A DNA stretch of 64,000 nucleotides, taken from NCBI RefSeq assembly GCF_036967205.1, contig NZ_CP146023.1:62001-126000 (forward strand). The letters run 5' to 3'. The DNA is from Streptomyces sp. Q6 (GTDB lineage: Bacteria > Actinomycetota > Actinomycetes > Streptomycetales > Streptomycetaceae). The first letter of the stretch is position 1, and each line of letters starts with the position of its first letter. Below, piece after piece: positions 44,154 to 52,864 of the stretch. The position numbers were made by a program, and so were the translations under genes. The notes below the pieces were generated by a model, which did not search any database, was not told the DNA's origin, and saw only the letters and a list, made by a program, of their open reading frames with translations.

Positions 44154-45014
44154 GTGGCCCCAGGGAAAGCGGGCTCCTGGTCCCGGCCGTCGCCGACTTC
44201 GCTCCGATATCACGGTGTCCTCCGTCCGCCCGGGGAAGTTGTCCACGACGTGGTCGCAGGACGTACTGGTACAAGGGCTGACCTCCCGTTGCGGGAGATC
44301 GCCGAGGACTTTCTCGCAGGCGCCGAACTGGCCGAACTGGCAGCCGAGTTCGGGATCTGGCCCGTCCTGCTGGAAACCCACTTGGCGGCCGCCGGATTCT
44401 GGCCGGTGGGCGATCTCGCCCGCCGGTACTGGCGCCACGAGCCCGTATCGAAGATCGCCACCGTGCATGCGATGACCGAACGGCAGGTGTACCGGCTCCT
44501 GGACCGCCACGGCGTGGCACGGCGCGGCCGTCGCCGCGAACTGCCGGTCCCCAGCGCCGAACTCGCCCGCCAGTACCTCGTCGAGCGGCGTGAGTTGCAG
44601 GACATCGGCGCCGCCCTCGGCGTGAGCGCTCGCGTGGTCTCGCGTCGTCTCCGCGACGACGTCGGCGTGCGGGTGCCGGTCGGCTCCCGGCCGATCGAGT
44701 TGCCCGTGCAGGAACTGCGCCGGCGCCGGGACGCGGGTACATCCCTGGTGGCCCTCGCCGCCGAGTACCAGGTGTCGGTGCCCACGATCCGGGCCCGTGT
44801 CGGGCTGAGCCAGCCGTACCAGCTCCCCGTTGACGAACTGCGGCGGCGGCATCGTGCCGGTGAGTCGCTCACTTCGCTGGCCACCGCGTACGGGGTCTCC
44901 CCCGACACGATCCGGCGCCGCGTGAAGACCCCCCGGCCACAGGCCACAAACGCCACACCCTCAGCTCACCTCGACGAGGGGGCGGACCCCGCCGCAGGCC
45001 GCGTACCCTGCTGA
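44154..45014 (+). CDS. Protein with repeated HTH units
   Basis: About 286 residues from the GTG at 44154; the first 30 residues are less convincing, so the true start may be later. From about 45 onward it is a series of related helical units: ELAAEFGIWPVLLETHLAAA, KIATVHAMTERQVYRLLDRH, DIGAALGVSARVVSRRLRDD, LVALAAEYQVSVPTIRARVG and LTSLATAYGVSPDTIRRRVK. Each has the form A-x(2)-hydrophobic-G/Y-V-S-x(2)-T-I-x-R. Linkers carry LPVQELRRRR and LPVDELRRRH. This is typical of a DNA-binding protein with tandem resolvase-type HTH motifs. Partner and target are unknown. Confidence 0.6.
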   Translation: MAPGKAGSWSRPSPTSLRYHGVLRPPGEVVHDVVAGRTGTRADLPLREIAEDFLAGAELAELAAEFGIWPVLLETHLAAAGFWPVGDLARRYWRHEPVSKIATVHAMTERQVYRLLDRHGVARRGRRRELPVPSAELARQYLVERRELQDIGAALGVSARVVSRRLRDDVGVRVPVGSRPIELPVQELRRRRDAGTSLVALAAEYQVSVPTIRARVGLSQPYQLPVDELRRRHRAGESLTSLATAYGVSPDTIRRRVKTPRPQATNATPSAHLDEGADPAAGRVPC

Positions 45015-45107
45015 CCCGCCACCCGTAGACCCAGCACGCGACGGCCCAGACGGACAAGGTCCGCCCAGACCGCCCGCGACTCATACCCGATCAGGAGTCG
45101 CACCGGC

Positions 45108-45503
45108 TCACTTGTGGACCTTGATACACGGATTGCCGGACGACTCCGCCGACTCCGCGCACAGCCACGTGCCGTCCGCGAAGTTCTTGTTGATCTTCCA
45201 GCTGGTCATGGAAAAGTGCGTCATGCCCGCATCGACGAACTCCGCCTTCTTCCACCGGGTGACGTACGCCTGATTCGCCGCATAGCCCGTGTGCCGGTAC
45301 ACGCGGAAGGCCTCTCCATTGCGCTGCTTGTCGCTCGACACGATGATGCTGTCGACGTGCAGCCCCCGGCCCTTCACGCTGATGGACACCGACTGCTCCG
45401 TGTCACTCCCGCTCATCGGGGCGGACGAGGACGCCGGAGCCAGCAGCAGGACAGCAGACGCAGCCGTGACGGCCGCCTTGATCACAGTTCGCATGATCGC
45501 CAT
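45108..45503 (-). CDS. Secreted small protein, tandem paralogue 1
   Basis: 131 residues from the ATG at 45503; an ATG six codons upstream is conserved in the paralogue and also possible. A signal peptide (MRTVIKAAVTAASAVLLLAP, then ASSSA) leads a beta-rich domain with RGLHVDSIIVSSDKQRNGEA, YAANQAYVTRWKKAEFVDAG and DGTWLCAESAESSGNPCIKV, including a C-terminal Cys pair. Function unknown. Confidence 0.65.
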   Translation of the reverse strand: MAIMRTVIKAAVTAASAVLLLAPASSSAPMSGSDTEQSVSISVKGRGLHVDSIIVSSDKQRNGEAFRVYRHTGYAANQAYVTRWKKAEFVDAGMTHFSMTSWKINKNFADGTWLCAESAESSGNPCIKVHK

Positions 45504-45717
45504 AACCCACATCCCAATCATGCAGGCACGGCCCGGACAACGCGATCACCCCAGTGAGCGACACAGAAGGGCACCACGCCGCGCAAGAGCTCGTGGCACG
45601 CCTGTGACCGCGAGCGCGATGGCCCCCAGGGGAAGCAGGCTCCTGGGCGCGGGGTCGTCTCCAACGCCGAGCCGGTGTTCTTCCAGGCGCTCGCGCAGGG
45701 CGTGCTCGAAAGGGGGA

Positions 45718-46140
45718 TCAGGCGACCTTCACGCAGGCCAGCGTCGACGAGCCCTTGAACTGGGTGCAGACCTTCGAGTTCTTAGGGATCTTCTTGCCCG
45801 GTCCCCAGCTCTTGGCCCGCCACGTGGGCCCGGAGTCCACCCTCGTGGTCCTGGCCCACCCGCTCGTCCGCAACGGGCCGTTGGGCGTGATGTACATCCA
45901 GCGCGCCGACAACTGCCGCTTCGACTTCGTGAACTTGGACGCGTACACGAAATTGACCTTCCGCAAGGCCCCGCTGCCCGTGTAGGTGACGACGATGTCG
46001 TACGGACCGGCATGCCCGACCAGCCGCTTCCCGGCCGCATGCACCACCTCGGGCGTCGACGCCGCTGACACGGCAGGAGTCACCAGGAGCACGGCAGCAG
46101 CAGCAAGACCAGCTGTCATCACAGTTCGCATGATCGCCAT
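45718..46140 (-). CDS. Secreted small protein, tandem paralogue 2
   Basis: 140 residues. Signal peptide MRTVMTAGLAAAAVLLVTPA then VSAA. The mature part (DIVVTYTGSGALRKVNFVYA, QLSARWMYITPNGPLRTSGW, KNSKVCTQFKGSSTLACVKV) shares the C-terminal Cys pair and length with the gene at 45108. The two genes also share a nearly identical stretch around their starts, so they arose by tandem duplication. The two paralogues have diverged strongly in the mature domain. Confidence 0.65.
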   Translation of the reverse strand: MAIMRTVMTAGLAAAAVLLVTPAVSAASTPEVVHAAGKRLVGHAGPYDIVVTYTGSGALRKVNFVYASKFTKSKRQLSARWMYITPNGPLRTSGWARTTRVDSGPTWRAKSWGPGKKIPKNSKVCTQFKGSSTLACVKVA

Positions 46141-46293
46141 AACCCACAGGCCGATCATGCGGGCACGGCCGACCGTTGGCGATCACCCCGGGGAGCGATA
46201 CATACGACCACGGCAGGTGCCCACCCTCACTCGAACCGGTGCCCTGCGCGCGGCCTCCCCACCTGTCGCAGCTCCGTTTGTCAGCGTGCTCTC

Positions 46294-46821
46294 ATGCTCC
46301 GCCGCCTCTGCCTCACTCTCACCGCACTCGCCCTGTCCACCGGCTGCGTCGCCCTCCCCCAGCACACCCCGCACACCAGCGTGCGCACGCCCAACCACCC
46401 CGCACCCGCCGCCGAGTCCGTCACACACCAGCCCGCACCGGAATTCCCGCCCCAGCCCCCGGCACGCGAGACCCTCACCCGCCCCGACCCCGAAAAGCAC
46501 CCCCACCACCGGCCCCGCCACGAGGACGAGGCCAACCACAAGCCCGAGCACCCGCCCGCCAACTCCGCTCCCCAGCAGCCTCGTTCGCATCCACCCCGAC
46601 ACGACCACCCACGGCCCGCACCGCCACACCCACAGCCCCACCACACCCGAAAGCCTGCGGCGCAGCAGCCGGCCCCGGCGCCACGCCGCCACCAGCCCCC
46701 CACACCGCGACGGGCGGCACGCCCCCACCCCACCTACCGGATGAGCGACCTGTGCGACGCCGCCGGCCGCACCGGCCTCGACCCCGCCTGGAAGTCGATG
46801 TGCAGCAACGCCTACGGCTGA
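46294..46821 (+). CDS. Pro/His-rich lipoprotein
   Basis: 175 residues, ATG at 46294. Lipobox LSTGC near residues 15-19 after the hydrophobic MLRRLCLTLTALAL, so it should be exported and lipidated. Residues 20-145 are almost entirely Pro, His, Arg, Ala and Gln, an extended surface spacer. The C-terminal 27 residues (YRMSDLCDAAGRTGLDPAWK, SMCSNAYG) are compact, with two Cys. Similar small lipoproteins are common in streptomycete accessory DNA. Function unknown. Confidence 0.6.
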   Translation: MLRRLCLTLTALALSTGCVALPQHTPHTSVRTPNHPAPAAESVTHQPAPEFPPQPPARETLTRPDPEKHPHHRPRHEDEANHKPEHPPANSAPQQPRSHPPRHDHPRPAPPHPQPHHTRKPAAQQPAPAPRRHQPPTPRRAARPHPTYRMSDLCDAAGRTGLDPAWKSMCSNAYG

Positions 46822-46857
46822 GCCCAGGCCAGCCGCCCGGCAGAGGAGGCCACTGGT

Positions 46858-47685
46858 TCAGGGAAGGCTCTGAACCGCGTCACGCAGGGGGGCGACCAGA
46901 TCCGTGTAGTGCCCCCGCTCGGCGCACTGGAGCAACTCGGCGGCGACGACCAACTGCGCGACGCGCCCCGCCTCCCCGCCGAGCAGATCGGCGAACTCCC
47001 GTCGCACGCGGTCGACGGTGACCGGGGCGAGCAGGCAGTGCGCCCATAGCACTGCCGCGTCGTACCCCGCCAGAGCCATCCCGTGCGCCTCCCAGTCCAG
47101 GATCACCGGGGTCCCGGTGGTCAGGTTCGCCGGGTGCAGGTCCGCGTGCGCGCACGTCCACGAAGTGACCTGCGGGGCGGGGCGACCGGTGTACCGGGGG
47201 ACGGCACAGTCGATCCACTCCTGTCGTACCGCCTGGCGGTCGGTCGCGGTCGCCGCGATGGTGTCCAGGTCGCGGCGCAGCGACGTCCACCACATGTCGG
47301 TCAGCTCCAGCTCCCGGTACACGACCGGAGTCGGTGAGCAGGCCGGTTCGGCGACGTACTCGCTCAACTCGGCGCGCAGGCCCATCCCCTCGCGGAACGC
47401 GTCGTGCACAGCGAGCAGCCGGGGCTTGGTGACCTTGCCGTCGAAGCGTGCGGCATCAACCGCGCCCTCCCACAGACGGTCGCCGGAATCGGCTTTGACC
47501 TGCGGCAGGGCCAGCAGGCGCAGCCAGCCCGGAGTCGCACCCCGGTGCTCGACACGGCTGGAGAGGGTGCGGCCGTCGACACCCCACCGGGGCGTGCCGG
47601 GCAGACACACGGGTAGGTGGCGGGCGGCGTCTGAGAGCGCTCTGTTCATCCGCTCGGCGACGGCGCGGTCAGGGGGCGAGGACAT
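46858..47685 (-). CDS. Aminoglycoside phosphotransferase-type kinase
   Basis: 275 residues, ATG at 47685. The APH catalytic loop CAHADLHPANLTTG (about 188-201; HxDxxxxN) and the metal-binding VILDWEAHGMALAGYDAAVL are present. The N-lobe is weakly conserved (RWGVDGRTLSSRVEHRGATP). Such proteins phosphorylate hydroxyl groups of small molecules, and not necessarily antibiotics. The start overlaps the end of a truncated upstream gene by 17 bases, so they were once one operon. Confidence 0.75.
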   Translation of the reverse strand: MSSPPDRAVAERMNRALSDAARHLPVCLPGTPRWGVDGRTLSSRVEHRGATPGWLRLLALPQVKADSGDRLWEGAVDAARFDGKVTKPRLLAVHDAFREGMGLRAELSEYVAEPACSPTPVVYRELELTDMWWTSLRRDLDTIAATATDRQAVRQEWIDCAVPRYTGRPAPQVTSWTCAHADLHPANLTTGTPVILDWEAHGMALAGYDAAVLWAHCLLAPVTVDRVRREFADLLGGEAGRVAQLVVAAELLQCAERGHYTDLVAPLRDAVQSLP

Positions 47686-47850
47686 CGCAGGCCTTTCTCA
47701 GCAGGCGCGCATCGATGGGGTCGGCGGCCAGGACCTCGAGCGCGTCCGTCCAGTGTGACGGTGTCGAGGCGGAGCGCAGGACGGTTTCCAGGCCGGGGCA
47801 GGAAGCGACCGCGGCGAGGCATGCCTGCGCCCGGCTGAGTGACACCCATC
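47669..47850 (-). pseudogene. 3' end of a gene formerly co-transcribed with the phosphotransferase
   Basis: Minus-strand frame VSLSRAQACLAAVASCPGLE, SHWTDALEVLAADPIDARLL, then RKACDVLAP and TGA at 47669-47671. It begins exactly where the resolvase remnant stops (about 47845), showing a deletion or recombination joint. Family not recognised. Confidence 0.45.
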
Positions 47851-48275
47851 ATCTGGCGCATGGCGGTGCGCATCGGGTCTTCCGGGTCCTCGGGTCTTCC
47901 GGGTCCTCGGGTCTTCCGGTTCGTCGGGTCTTCCGGTTCGTCGGGTCTTCCGGTTCGTCGGGCAGGAGCTCGCCCTGGTCGGCCATGAAGGCGCGGCCGC
48001 CGTGTTTCCAGGTCTGAGCGAGCGCGGCCTCCTGGACGACGAGTTCGCGGGCGAGCCGGTCGAGGTTCGGGGCGACGATCCCGTCGGCCTTCTTGTCCTC
48101 GATCCAGGAGAGGGCGGCGCCCAACTCCGGGCGCTCGTCGCCGGCGACCGTGCCGGAGACCGCCTTCTCGATGAACAGCTTCACGAGCCGGTGGCCGTGC
48201 TCGCGGCACCAGCGCCGCACGATCTGGTCCTGGTCCTCCAGGCCGAACCCCTCGAGCTGACTGCCTGCCCCTGAC
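47846..48275 (-). pseudogene. Serine recombinase (resolvase) remnant
   Basis: Minus-strand frame EGFGLEDQDQIVRRWCREHG, LFIEKAVSGTVAGDERPELG and GIVAPNLDRLARELVVQEAA, the resolvase catalytic domain (the site that normally reads VxxxDRLxR). This is followed by MADQGELLPDEPEDP and, after a tandem repeat, MRTAMRQMMG. The nucleophile Ser at the N-terminus and the DNA-binding C-terminus are both missing. The 17-bp repeat at 47875-47959 also breaks the frame. Confidence 0.65.
47875..47959. repeat. Five tandem copies of a 17-bp unit
   Basis: Two copies of GGGTCTTCCGGGTCCTC followed by three of GGGTCTTCCGGTTCGTC, with no spacer. Because 17 is not a multiple of three, the expansion shifts the reading frame of the resolvase remnant within its DEPEDP segment. 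Confidence 0.9.
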
Positions 48276-48290
48276 CACAGACTCCGTCTT

Positions 48291-48313
48291 GCAGTACGAC
48301 AGCGTCGTACTGC
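48291..48313. repeat. 10-bp perfect inverted repeat
   Basis: GCAGTACGAC and GTCGTACTGC with a 3-base centre, just outside the resolvase remnant. This could be a recombination half-site pair or a regulator-binding site. Confidence 0.55.
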
Positions 48314-48581
48314 ATTTCCTTCTCGGGTATCCGACGTCCGCAGTGGCCACGGCCATCGGCGACCACCCCGCCAAGATCGAGTCCTTGGTGCGGGCCTGGC
48401 AGCCCGGAAGGTGAGCAGCGTCGGCAGGGCAGGCCCTCGATTGCCTGTTGAAAGGATCCATCCTCACGTCGGATGCCACGGGCGCACGGGCGCACGGGCG
48501 CCCTCCGCCCGGCTCCCGCTTGGCGACCCGAGCGGGCACTGCGGGCGCGCCGCCTTGCACGCAGCCGCAATTGCGGGAAAG

Positions 48582-48755
48582 AGTCGCTTCAGTCGCTCGT
48601 ATCTCGCCGCCCACCCATGCAGCGACTCAAGCGACCCACACTCCTACCTGCGACCGAAAAATCACTCAGGTCACGGCCAAGTCGCCTGAAGCAGCCGCCG
48701 AGAAGCGTTAGCCTGTGCGCGCAACACATTTGGATGTTGAGTCGCTTCGGTCGCT
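48582..48755. repeat. Iteron-like repeats, left cluster
   Basis: AGTCGCTTCAGTCGCT at 48582-48597, its inverted variant AGCGACTCAAGCGACC at 48621-48636, a partial match near 48690, and AGTCGCTTCGGTCGCT at 48740-48755. They lie directly upstream of the primase/polymerase gene and match the cluster beyond the end of the operon, the pattern expected of initiator-binding iterons. Confidence 0.65.
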
Positions 48756-48769
48756 GGAAAGGTCGTCAC

Positions 48770-49888
48770 ATGCTGGATGAGCTGGGATTTCCCCCCAGTT
48801 ACTCAGTAGCTGACGCAGCGACCGAGCGCCCCGGCTCGACGCTGCAGACGGCGCTGGCCTGCGCCGCGCGCGGCTGGCCCGTCCTCCCCCTGGCCCCCGG
48901 GCGGAAGACTCCAGCGGCCAACTGTGCGCGCTGCCAGGGCTCCGCCCACTCCCCCGCCACGTGCGACTGCATCACTGACGGTCGCTGGTGCCACGGCTTT
49001 CACGCAGCGACCGACGACCCCGACCGCATCCGCGGGTGGTGGCGAGCTCAGCCCCGCTTCGACGTTGGCGTGGCCTGCGGCGCGGCCGGCCTCCTGGTCC
49101 TCGACGTCGACGCCCACGAGACCCCGCTGCCCGAGCGTGAGCGGCTGCTGCCCGGCATCACCATCGGCGCGCACGTACGCCTCGACGGCCTGCGGCATGG
49201 ATTCCACAGCCTGGCCCTGCTCGCCGCGCTGCGCCAGGAAGCCGACCCCGTCCACGACACCAGCACCCTGCGGGTGCGCACCCCCAGCGGCGGACTGCAC
49301 GTGTGGTACCAGACTCGGCCCGGCCACACCTGGGCGTGCTCGACGGGATCCAGCCCGCGGCGAGCCCTGGCATGGCAGGTGGACATCCGTGCACACGGCG
49401 GCTACATCGTCGCACCCAACACGGTGACCTCCAGCGGCCGTTACGAAGTTTTGCCGGGGAGTCCCGCCCCGGCGCCGCTGCCCGGCTGGCTGGAGACCGA
49501 GCTGATCCGCACCGGCCACCAGAGCGTCGCCGTGCCGCGCCAGAGCACGGGGCACCCCACACCGTTCCGGGCCCGTCAGGCCGTCATCGCCGCGGGAGCC
49601 GGCCGGGACAGCGCTACCCGCATCCTGGCGGCCGCGCTCACCACGGTCGCCGACTGCCGGGCCACGCCCGAGGGGGCCTCCTTCACTGAGAAGCTCAACC
49701 GGGCTGCCTTCACGACGGGCGGCCTCGTCGCCGCCGGGCACCTGGACCAACACGCCGCCGAGACTGTGCTCCTGGAGGCCGCCGAACATGCCCGCCCCGG
49801 CCAGCAGCACCGCTGTGCCTCCGTCATCCGTGCCGGCCTCGCGGCAGGCATGCGACGCCCCCTCGTCCTGAAAGACGACCGCCCGTGA
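48770..49888 (+). CDS. Bifunctional primase/polymerase (prim-pol)
   Basis: 372 residues, ATG at 48770 with GGAAAGG upstream. N-terminal archaeo-eukaryotic primase-type domain: ACAARGWPVLPLAPGRKTPA, a Cys-rich insert (CARCQGSAHSPATCDC), the catalytic metal motif GLLVLDVDAHE (about 107-117), SGGLHVWYQTRPGH (the s-x-H motif) and WQVDIRAHGGYIVAPNTV. Such enzymes start and extend DNA strands during replication of plasmids, phages and integrative elements. Its stop overlaps the helicase start (GTGA). Iteron-like repeats lie upstream. Confidence 0.85.
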   Translation: MLDELGFPPSYSVADAATERPGSTLQTALACAARGWPVLPLAPGRKTPAANCARCQGSAHSPATCDCITDGRWCHGFHAATDDPDRIRGWWRAQPRFDVGVACGAAGLLVLDVDAHETPLPERERLLPGITIGAHVRLDGLRHGFHSLALLAALRQEADPVHDTSTLRVRTPSGGLHVWYQTRPGHTWACSTGSSPRRALAWQVDIRAHGGYIVAPNTVTSSGRYEVLPGSPAPAPLPGWLETELIRTGHQSVAVPRQSTGHPTPFRARQAVIAAGAGRDSATRILAAALTTVADCRATPEGASFTEKLNRAAFTTGGLVAAGHLDQHAAETVLLEAAEHARPGQQHRCASVIRAGLAAGMRRPLVLKDDRP

Positions 49889-51396
49889 ACCACAACTACC
49901 CCGGCGAGGGGCTGTTCGACCCGGCGGCCATCGCCCAGCAGATCCTCAACCCGCCCGCCCTGCCCGCCCAGACCCAGGCCGCCACCGCGCCTGCCACCGC
50001 AGGCGCCACCTCCCGCGGGCTGCTGCCCGATTCGCTGAGCGATCGCGGCAACGCCAAGCTGTTCGTGCACCTCTACGGCCGCGACTTCCGACACGTCCCG
50101 GGTCTGGGCTGGTATCGCTGGTCCGGGTTCCGCTGGGAACTCGACGAGGACGACGCGGTCCTGTGGGCGGCCGGCGAAATGGCCGAGGCCCTCGCTGAAG
50201 AGGACCCGAGCGGGCGCCACTCCTCGACCGTGCTGCGCCGCCATCGCCGCCGTGCACTGTCGACGTCCGGTATGAAGGCCATGCTCATGCAGGCCAAAGC
50301 GGCGCCCGGCATGGTGCTCAACGCCGCCCTGCTCGATGCCGACCCCTATGCCCTGTGCACCCCCAACGGCGTGGTCGACCTGCGCACCGGCATGCTGCAG
50401 AGCCCCGACCCGGAAAAGCATCTGCACTCGCGCTCCACTGCGCTCGCCCCGCGCGCCATGAAAGCCCCCCGCTGGCAGCACTTCCTCCAGGACACGTTCG
50501 GCGAGGACACCGACGGCCAGGAAATGATCAACTTCCTGCACCTGCTGCTCGGTTACTCCATCACCGGGGATGTCGGCGGGCAGATCATGCCGTTCCTGTA
50601 CGGACAGGGAAAGAACGGCAAGAGCGTGCTCCTCGATGTCATGGTGAAGCTGCTCGGCGACTACGCCGATGCCGCACCTCCCGGGTTCCTCATGGCCAAA
50701 CCGTTCGAGGGCCACCCCACCGACCTGGCAGAGCTACACGGCCGGCGCATCATCGTCTGCTCCGAACTCAAGCCCGGCGACCGCTTCGATGAGGCCCGCG
50801 TCAAACTCCTGACCGGCGGCGACCGCATCAAGGCCCGGCGGATGCGCCAGGACTTCTTCTCCTTCACCCCCACGCACAAGCTGTGGCTGCTGGGCAACCA
50901 CCGCCCCGAAGTGAACACCGGCGGCTACGCGTTCTGGCGGAGAATGAAGCTGATCCCCTTTGAACGGGTCGTTGCCGACCACCGCAAGGTCGACAACCTC
51001 GCCGACGTCTTGGTCACCGAAGAAGGCCCGGGCATCCTGCACTGGCTGATCACCGGAGCCAGGCGCTACCTCAACGGCGAGAAAGACCTCACCGGGCCGC
51101 AGCGGGTGCGCACCGCGACCACCGCGTATGCAGAGACCGAGGACCACACCGGCCGGTTCCTCACCGAATGCTGCACGCTGGATCCCGCCATGCGGGCAGA
51201 GCAGGCCCAGCTCTACGCGTCCTATAAGCAGTGGTGCTCCCTGGAGGGCGCCAACCCGGTCTCGTCCAGGGCGTTCGCGGCCCGGGTACGGGAGACTGTC
51301 GGCCTCTCTTCCCCCAAAGAAATGATCTTGTCCAACCAGCGCAAGTACTATCCGGGTATCGGGCTGAACGCTGAGGCGGAGGAAGCAACAGCATGA
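49885..51396 (+). CDS. P4-type (superfamily 3) replicative helicase
   Basis: 503 residues, GTG start. An N-terminal D5/P4 domain (VHLYGRDFRHVPGLGWYRWS, VLNAALLDADPYALCTPNGV) precedes the superfamily 3 ATPase: Walker A PFLYGQGKNGKSVLLDVM, Walker B GRRIIVCSELKPGDRF and sensor HKLWLLGNHRPEVNTGGYAF with the trailing WRRMKLIPF. It unwinds the origin and works with the primase encoded just upstream; the genes are coupled by overlap, as is the small gene that follows (ATGA). Confidence 0.85.
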   Translation: MNHNYPGEGLFDPAAIAQQILNPPALPAQTQAATAPATAGATSRGLLPDSLSDRGNAKLFVHLYGRDFRHVPGLGWYRWSGFRWELDEDDAVLWAAGEMAEALAEEDPSGRHSSTVLRRHRRRALSTSGMKAMLMQAKAAPGMVLNAALLDADPYALCTPNGVVDLRTGMLQSPDPEKHLHSRSTALAPRAMKAPRWQHFLQDTFGEDTDGQEMINFLHLLLGYSITGDVGGQIMPFLYGQGKNGKSVLLDVMVKLLGDYADAAPPGFLMAKPFEGHPTDLAELHGRRIIVCSELKPGDRFDEARVKLLTGGDRIKARRMRQDFFSFTPTHKLWLLGNHRPEVNTGGYAFWRRMKLIPFERVVADHRKVDNLADVLVTEEGPGILHWLITGARRYLNGEKDLTGPQRVRTATTAYAETEDHTGRFLTECCTLDPAMRAEQAQLYASYKQWCSLEGANPVSSRAFAARVRETVGLSSPKEMILSNQRKYYPGIGLNAEAEEATA

Positions 51397-51797
51397 GCTC
51401 CCTGATCGAACCCAGCCAGATCGCTCACGAACAAGACCTGGTCTGGCTCGAGGACATCGACGCCCTCGACTACGTCCGCCAGAGCCTGGACCGGCTGCCC
51501 ACCCGCCGCGGTAAACCCGCCTACCACCGCGACGGACGTATGGTCGGCTACGCGACGCTCTCTCAAGAAGCACGTGCATCGCGCGCCTCAGGCACCTTCC
51601 TGCGCCGCGTCTTCTGGCTCCTCCCTCACGACCGCGACCAGCAGCCGGACGGCCTTTACGCCTCGGCCGCCCCTTCCGAGGCCGTCGATCCCCGCACCCT
51701 CAGCGCCAGCACCAAGGGCTACAAGACCGAGCGGTCCGAGGGCGGGCCCCCCTCCGACGCCATGCGGGAACTCGGCATAGAGCTACCCAAGAGCTAG
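51393..51797 (+). CDS. Small protein of the replication operon
   Basis: 134 residues, ATG overlapping the helicase stop. It contains HEQDLVWLEDIDALDYVRQS, RGKPAYHRDGRMVGYATLSQ and RRVFWLLPHDRDQQPDGLYA. No known motif. Translation coupling suggests it acts with the helicase, for example as a loader or regulator, but this is inference. Confidence 0.65.
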   Translation: MSSLIEPSQIAHEQDLVWLEDIDALDYVRQSLDRLPTRRGKPAYHRDGRMVGYATLSQEARASRASGTFLRRVFWLLPHDRDQQPDGLYASAAPSEAVDPRTLSASTKGYKTERSEGGPPSDAMRELGIELPKS

Positions 51798-51851
51798 AGC
51801 CTGCTGCGCAGCGACTGAACCGCACTGTCCAGCGAGCTCTGCACCGGCGTT

Positions 51852-51906
51852 CTGAGGGCAGCTACTGACGATCCAGCGACGGATTCGCTTCAGTAGCTGC
51901 CCTCAG
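51852..51906 (+). terminator. Long inverted repeat after replication operon
   Basis: CTGAGGGCAGCTACTGA and its complement, 17 perfect pairs with a 21-base loop. It stands 55 bases after the last stop and probably ends the operon transcript; part of the loop (CCAGCGACGG) resembles the iteron core. Confidence 0.6.
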
Positions 51907-51950
51907 TCTTTGAAAGAAACCGCAGGTCAAAGCCACGATGAGCCTACAGA

Positions 51951-52043
51951 AGCGACCCGAGCGACTCAAGCTTGGAACTATGAGCACAGACAAGTAGTGC
52001 GCGTGCGTTTCATAGATAGGAAAGTTCAGTCGCTTCAGTCGCT
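51951..52043. repeat. Iteron-like repeats, right cluster
   Basis: AGCGACCCGAGCGACT at 51951-51966 (inverted orientation) and AGTCGCTTCAGTCGCT at 52028-52043, identical to the first left-hand repeat. The region is AT-richer than its surroundings (CATAGATAGGAAAG around 52011). Candidate origin or segregation site. Confidence 0.6.
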
Positions 52044-52864
52044 GTTAGTGCGTGTCAGACCCATCTGAACTGGGCTTTTCCCCTGAACCGACGGAGCGAC
52101 CGAAGGTGGAGGAGAGCCGTCCTGAGTCGAGAACGTGAACCGCCACCGCGCTCCTCCGCCCAGATCAAGGCTGCCCTCCCCAAGCCGTACTGCTGGCACT
52201 ACCCATCCTTGAAAGCAGCTCCCCCAACGCCCCCGAGCGCGCTGAGGCGACAGGTCCCCGCGCAGCAACTTGGCATCGACGAAAGTCCGCTTACCGATCC
52301 TGTGCCCGGGGACATTGGAGCTTCTGGAAGAGGTGTTCAAGGCGTGGAATTCCCGCGCTGCGCAGCGCGGCTGGGAGCAGGCGCAGCATGATGCGTTTCC
52401 TCAGGTTGGCCGCATCAGCGCTGGGCGGTCCTGGCTCAGGCCTGGGTCGATGAACAGCGGCCGCTCGCAGGGGTCGCACGTGTTCAGGCTTGAGGTCGCC
52501 GTAGAGCGAAACGCGTAGGCGTTTTGCAGCGCGGACAGGCGCGCCTGGCGCAGACGGCCTGCCGCGGCGCGCAGCCCGGCGAACGCCTCGATCCGGATGG
52601 AGTGCGGGAAAACGGACGACGCCGAGCCGCTCCTGATAGGTCTGGCCGCTGACGCTGGTGGACTTGCGCACGAGGGGGAGGCGATGCTGTACCCCGGTAC
52701 ACGCCCGATCGTGCCGTGCTCGCCGGGCCACTTATTCGTTTGGCCGCATCCGTGACCGCAGGGGTCACCAGCGCCGAGCCGCGCTGCGGAACCGCGAGGG
52801 GCCACTAAAAACGCTCACTCTGCGGCCGTCCGCACCATCAAGCGACGCGCCTACCCCACGTACT
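52044..52864. other. Gene-free stretch with coding scraps
   Basis: On the minus strand at about 52401-52615 a frame reads FAGLRAAAGRLRQARLSALQ and LNTCDPCERPLFIDPGL before a stop, perhaps the end of a decayed gene. Nothing else credible. Confidence 0.3.

Noticed and set aside
47875-47959. CRISPR-like repeat array
   Set aside because: The 17-bp units are contiguous without spacers and no cas genes are present; it is a minisatellite in a gene remnant.
48582-52043. attL/attR sites of an integrative element
   Set aside because: The 16-bp repeats occur several times in both orientations and no integrase or tRNA end is nearby, so iterons fit better.
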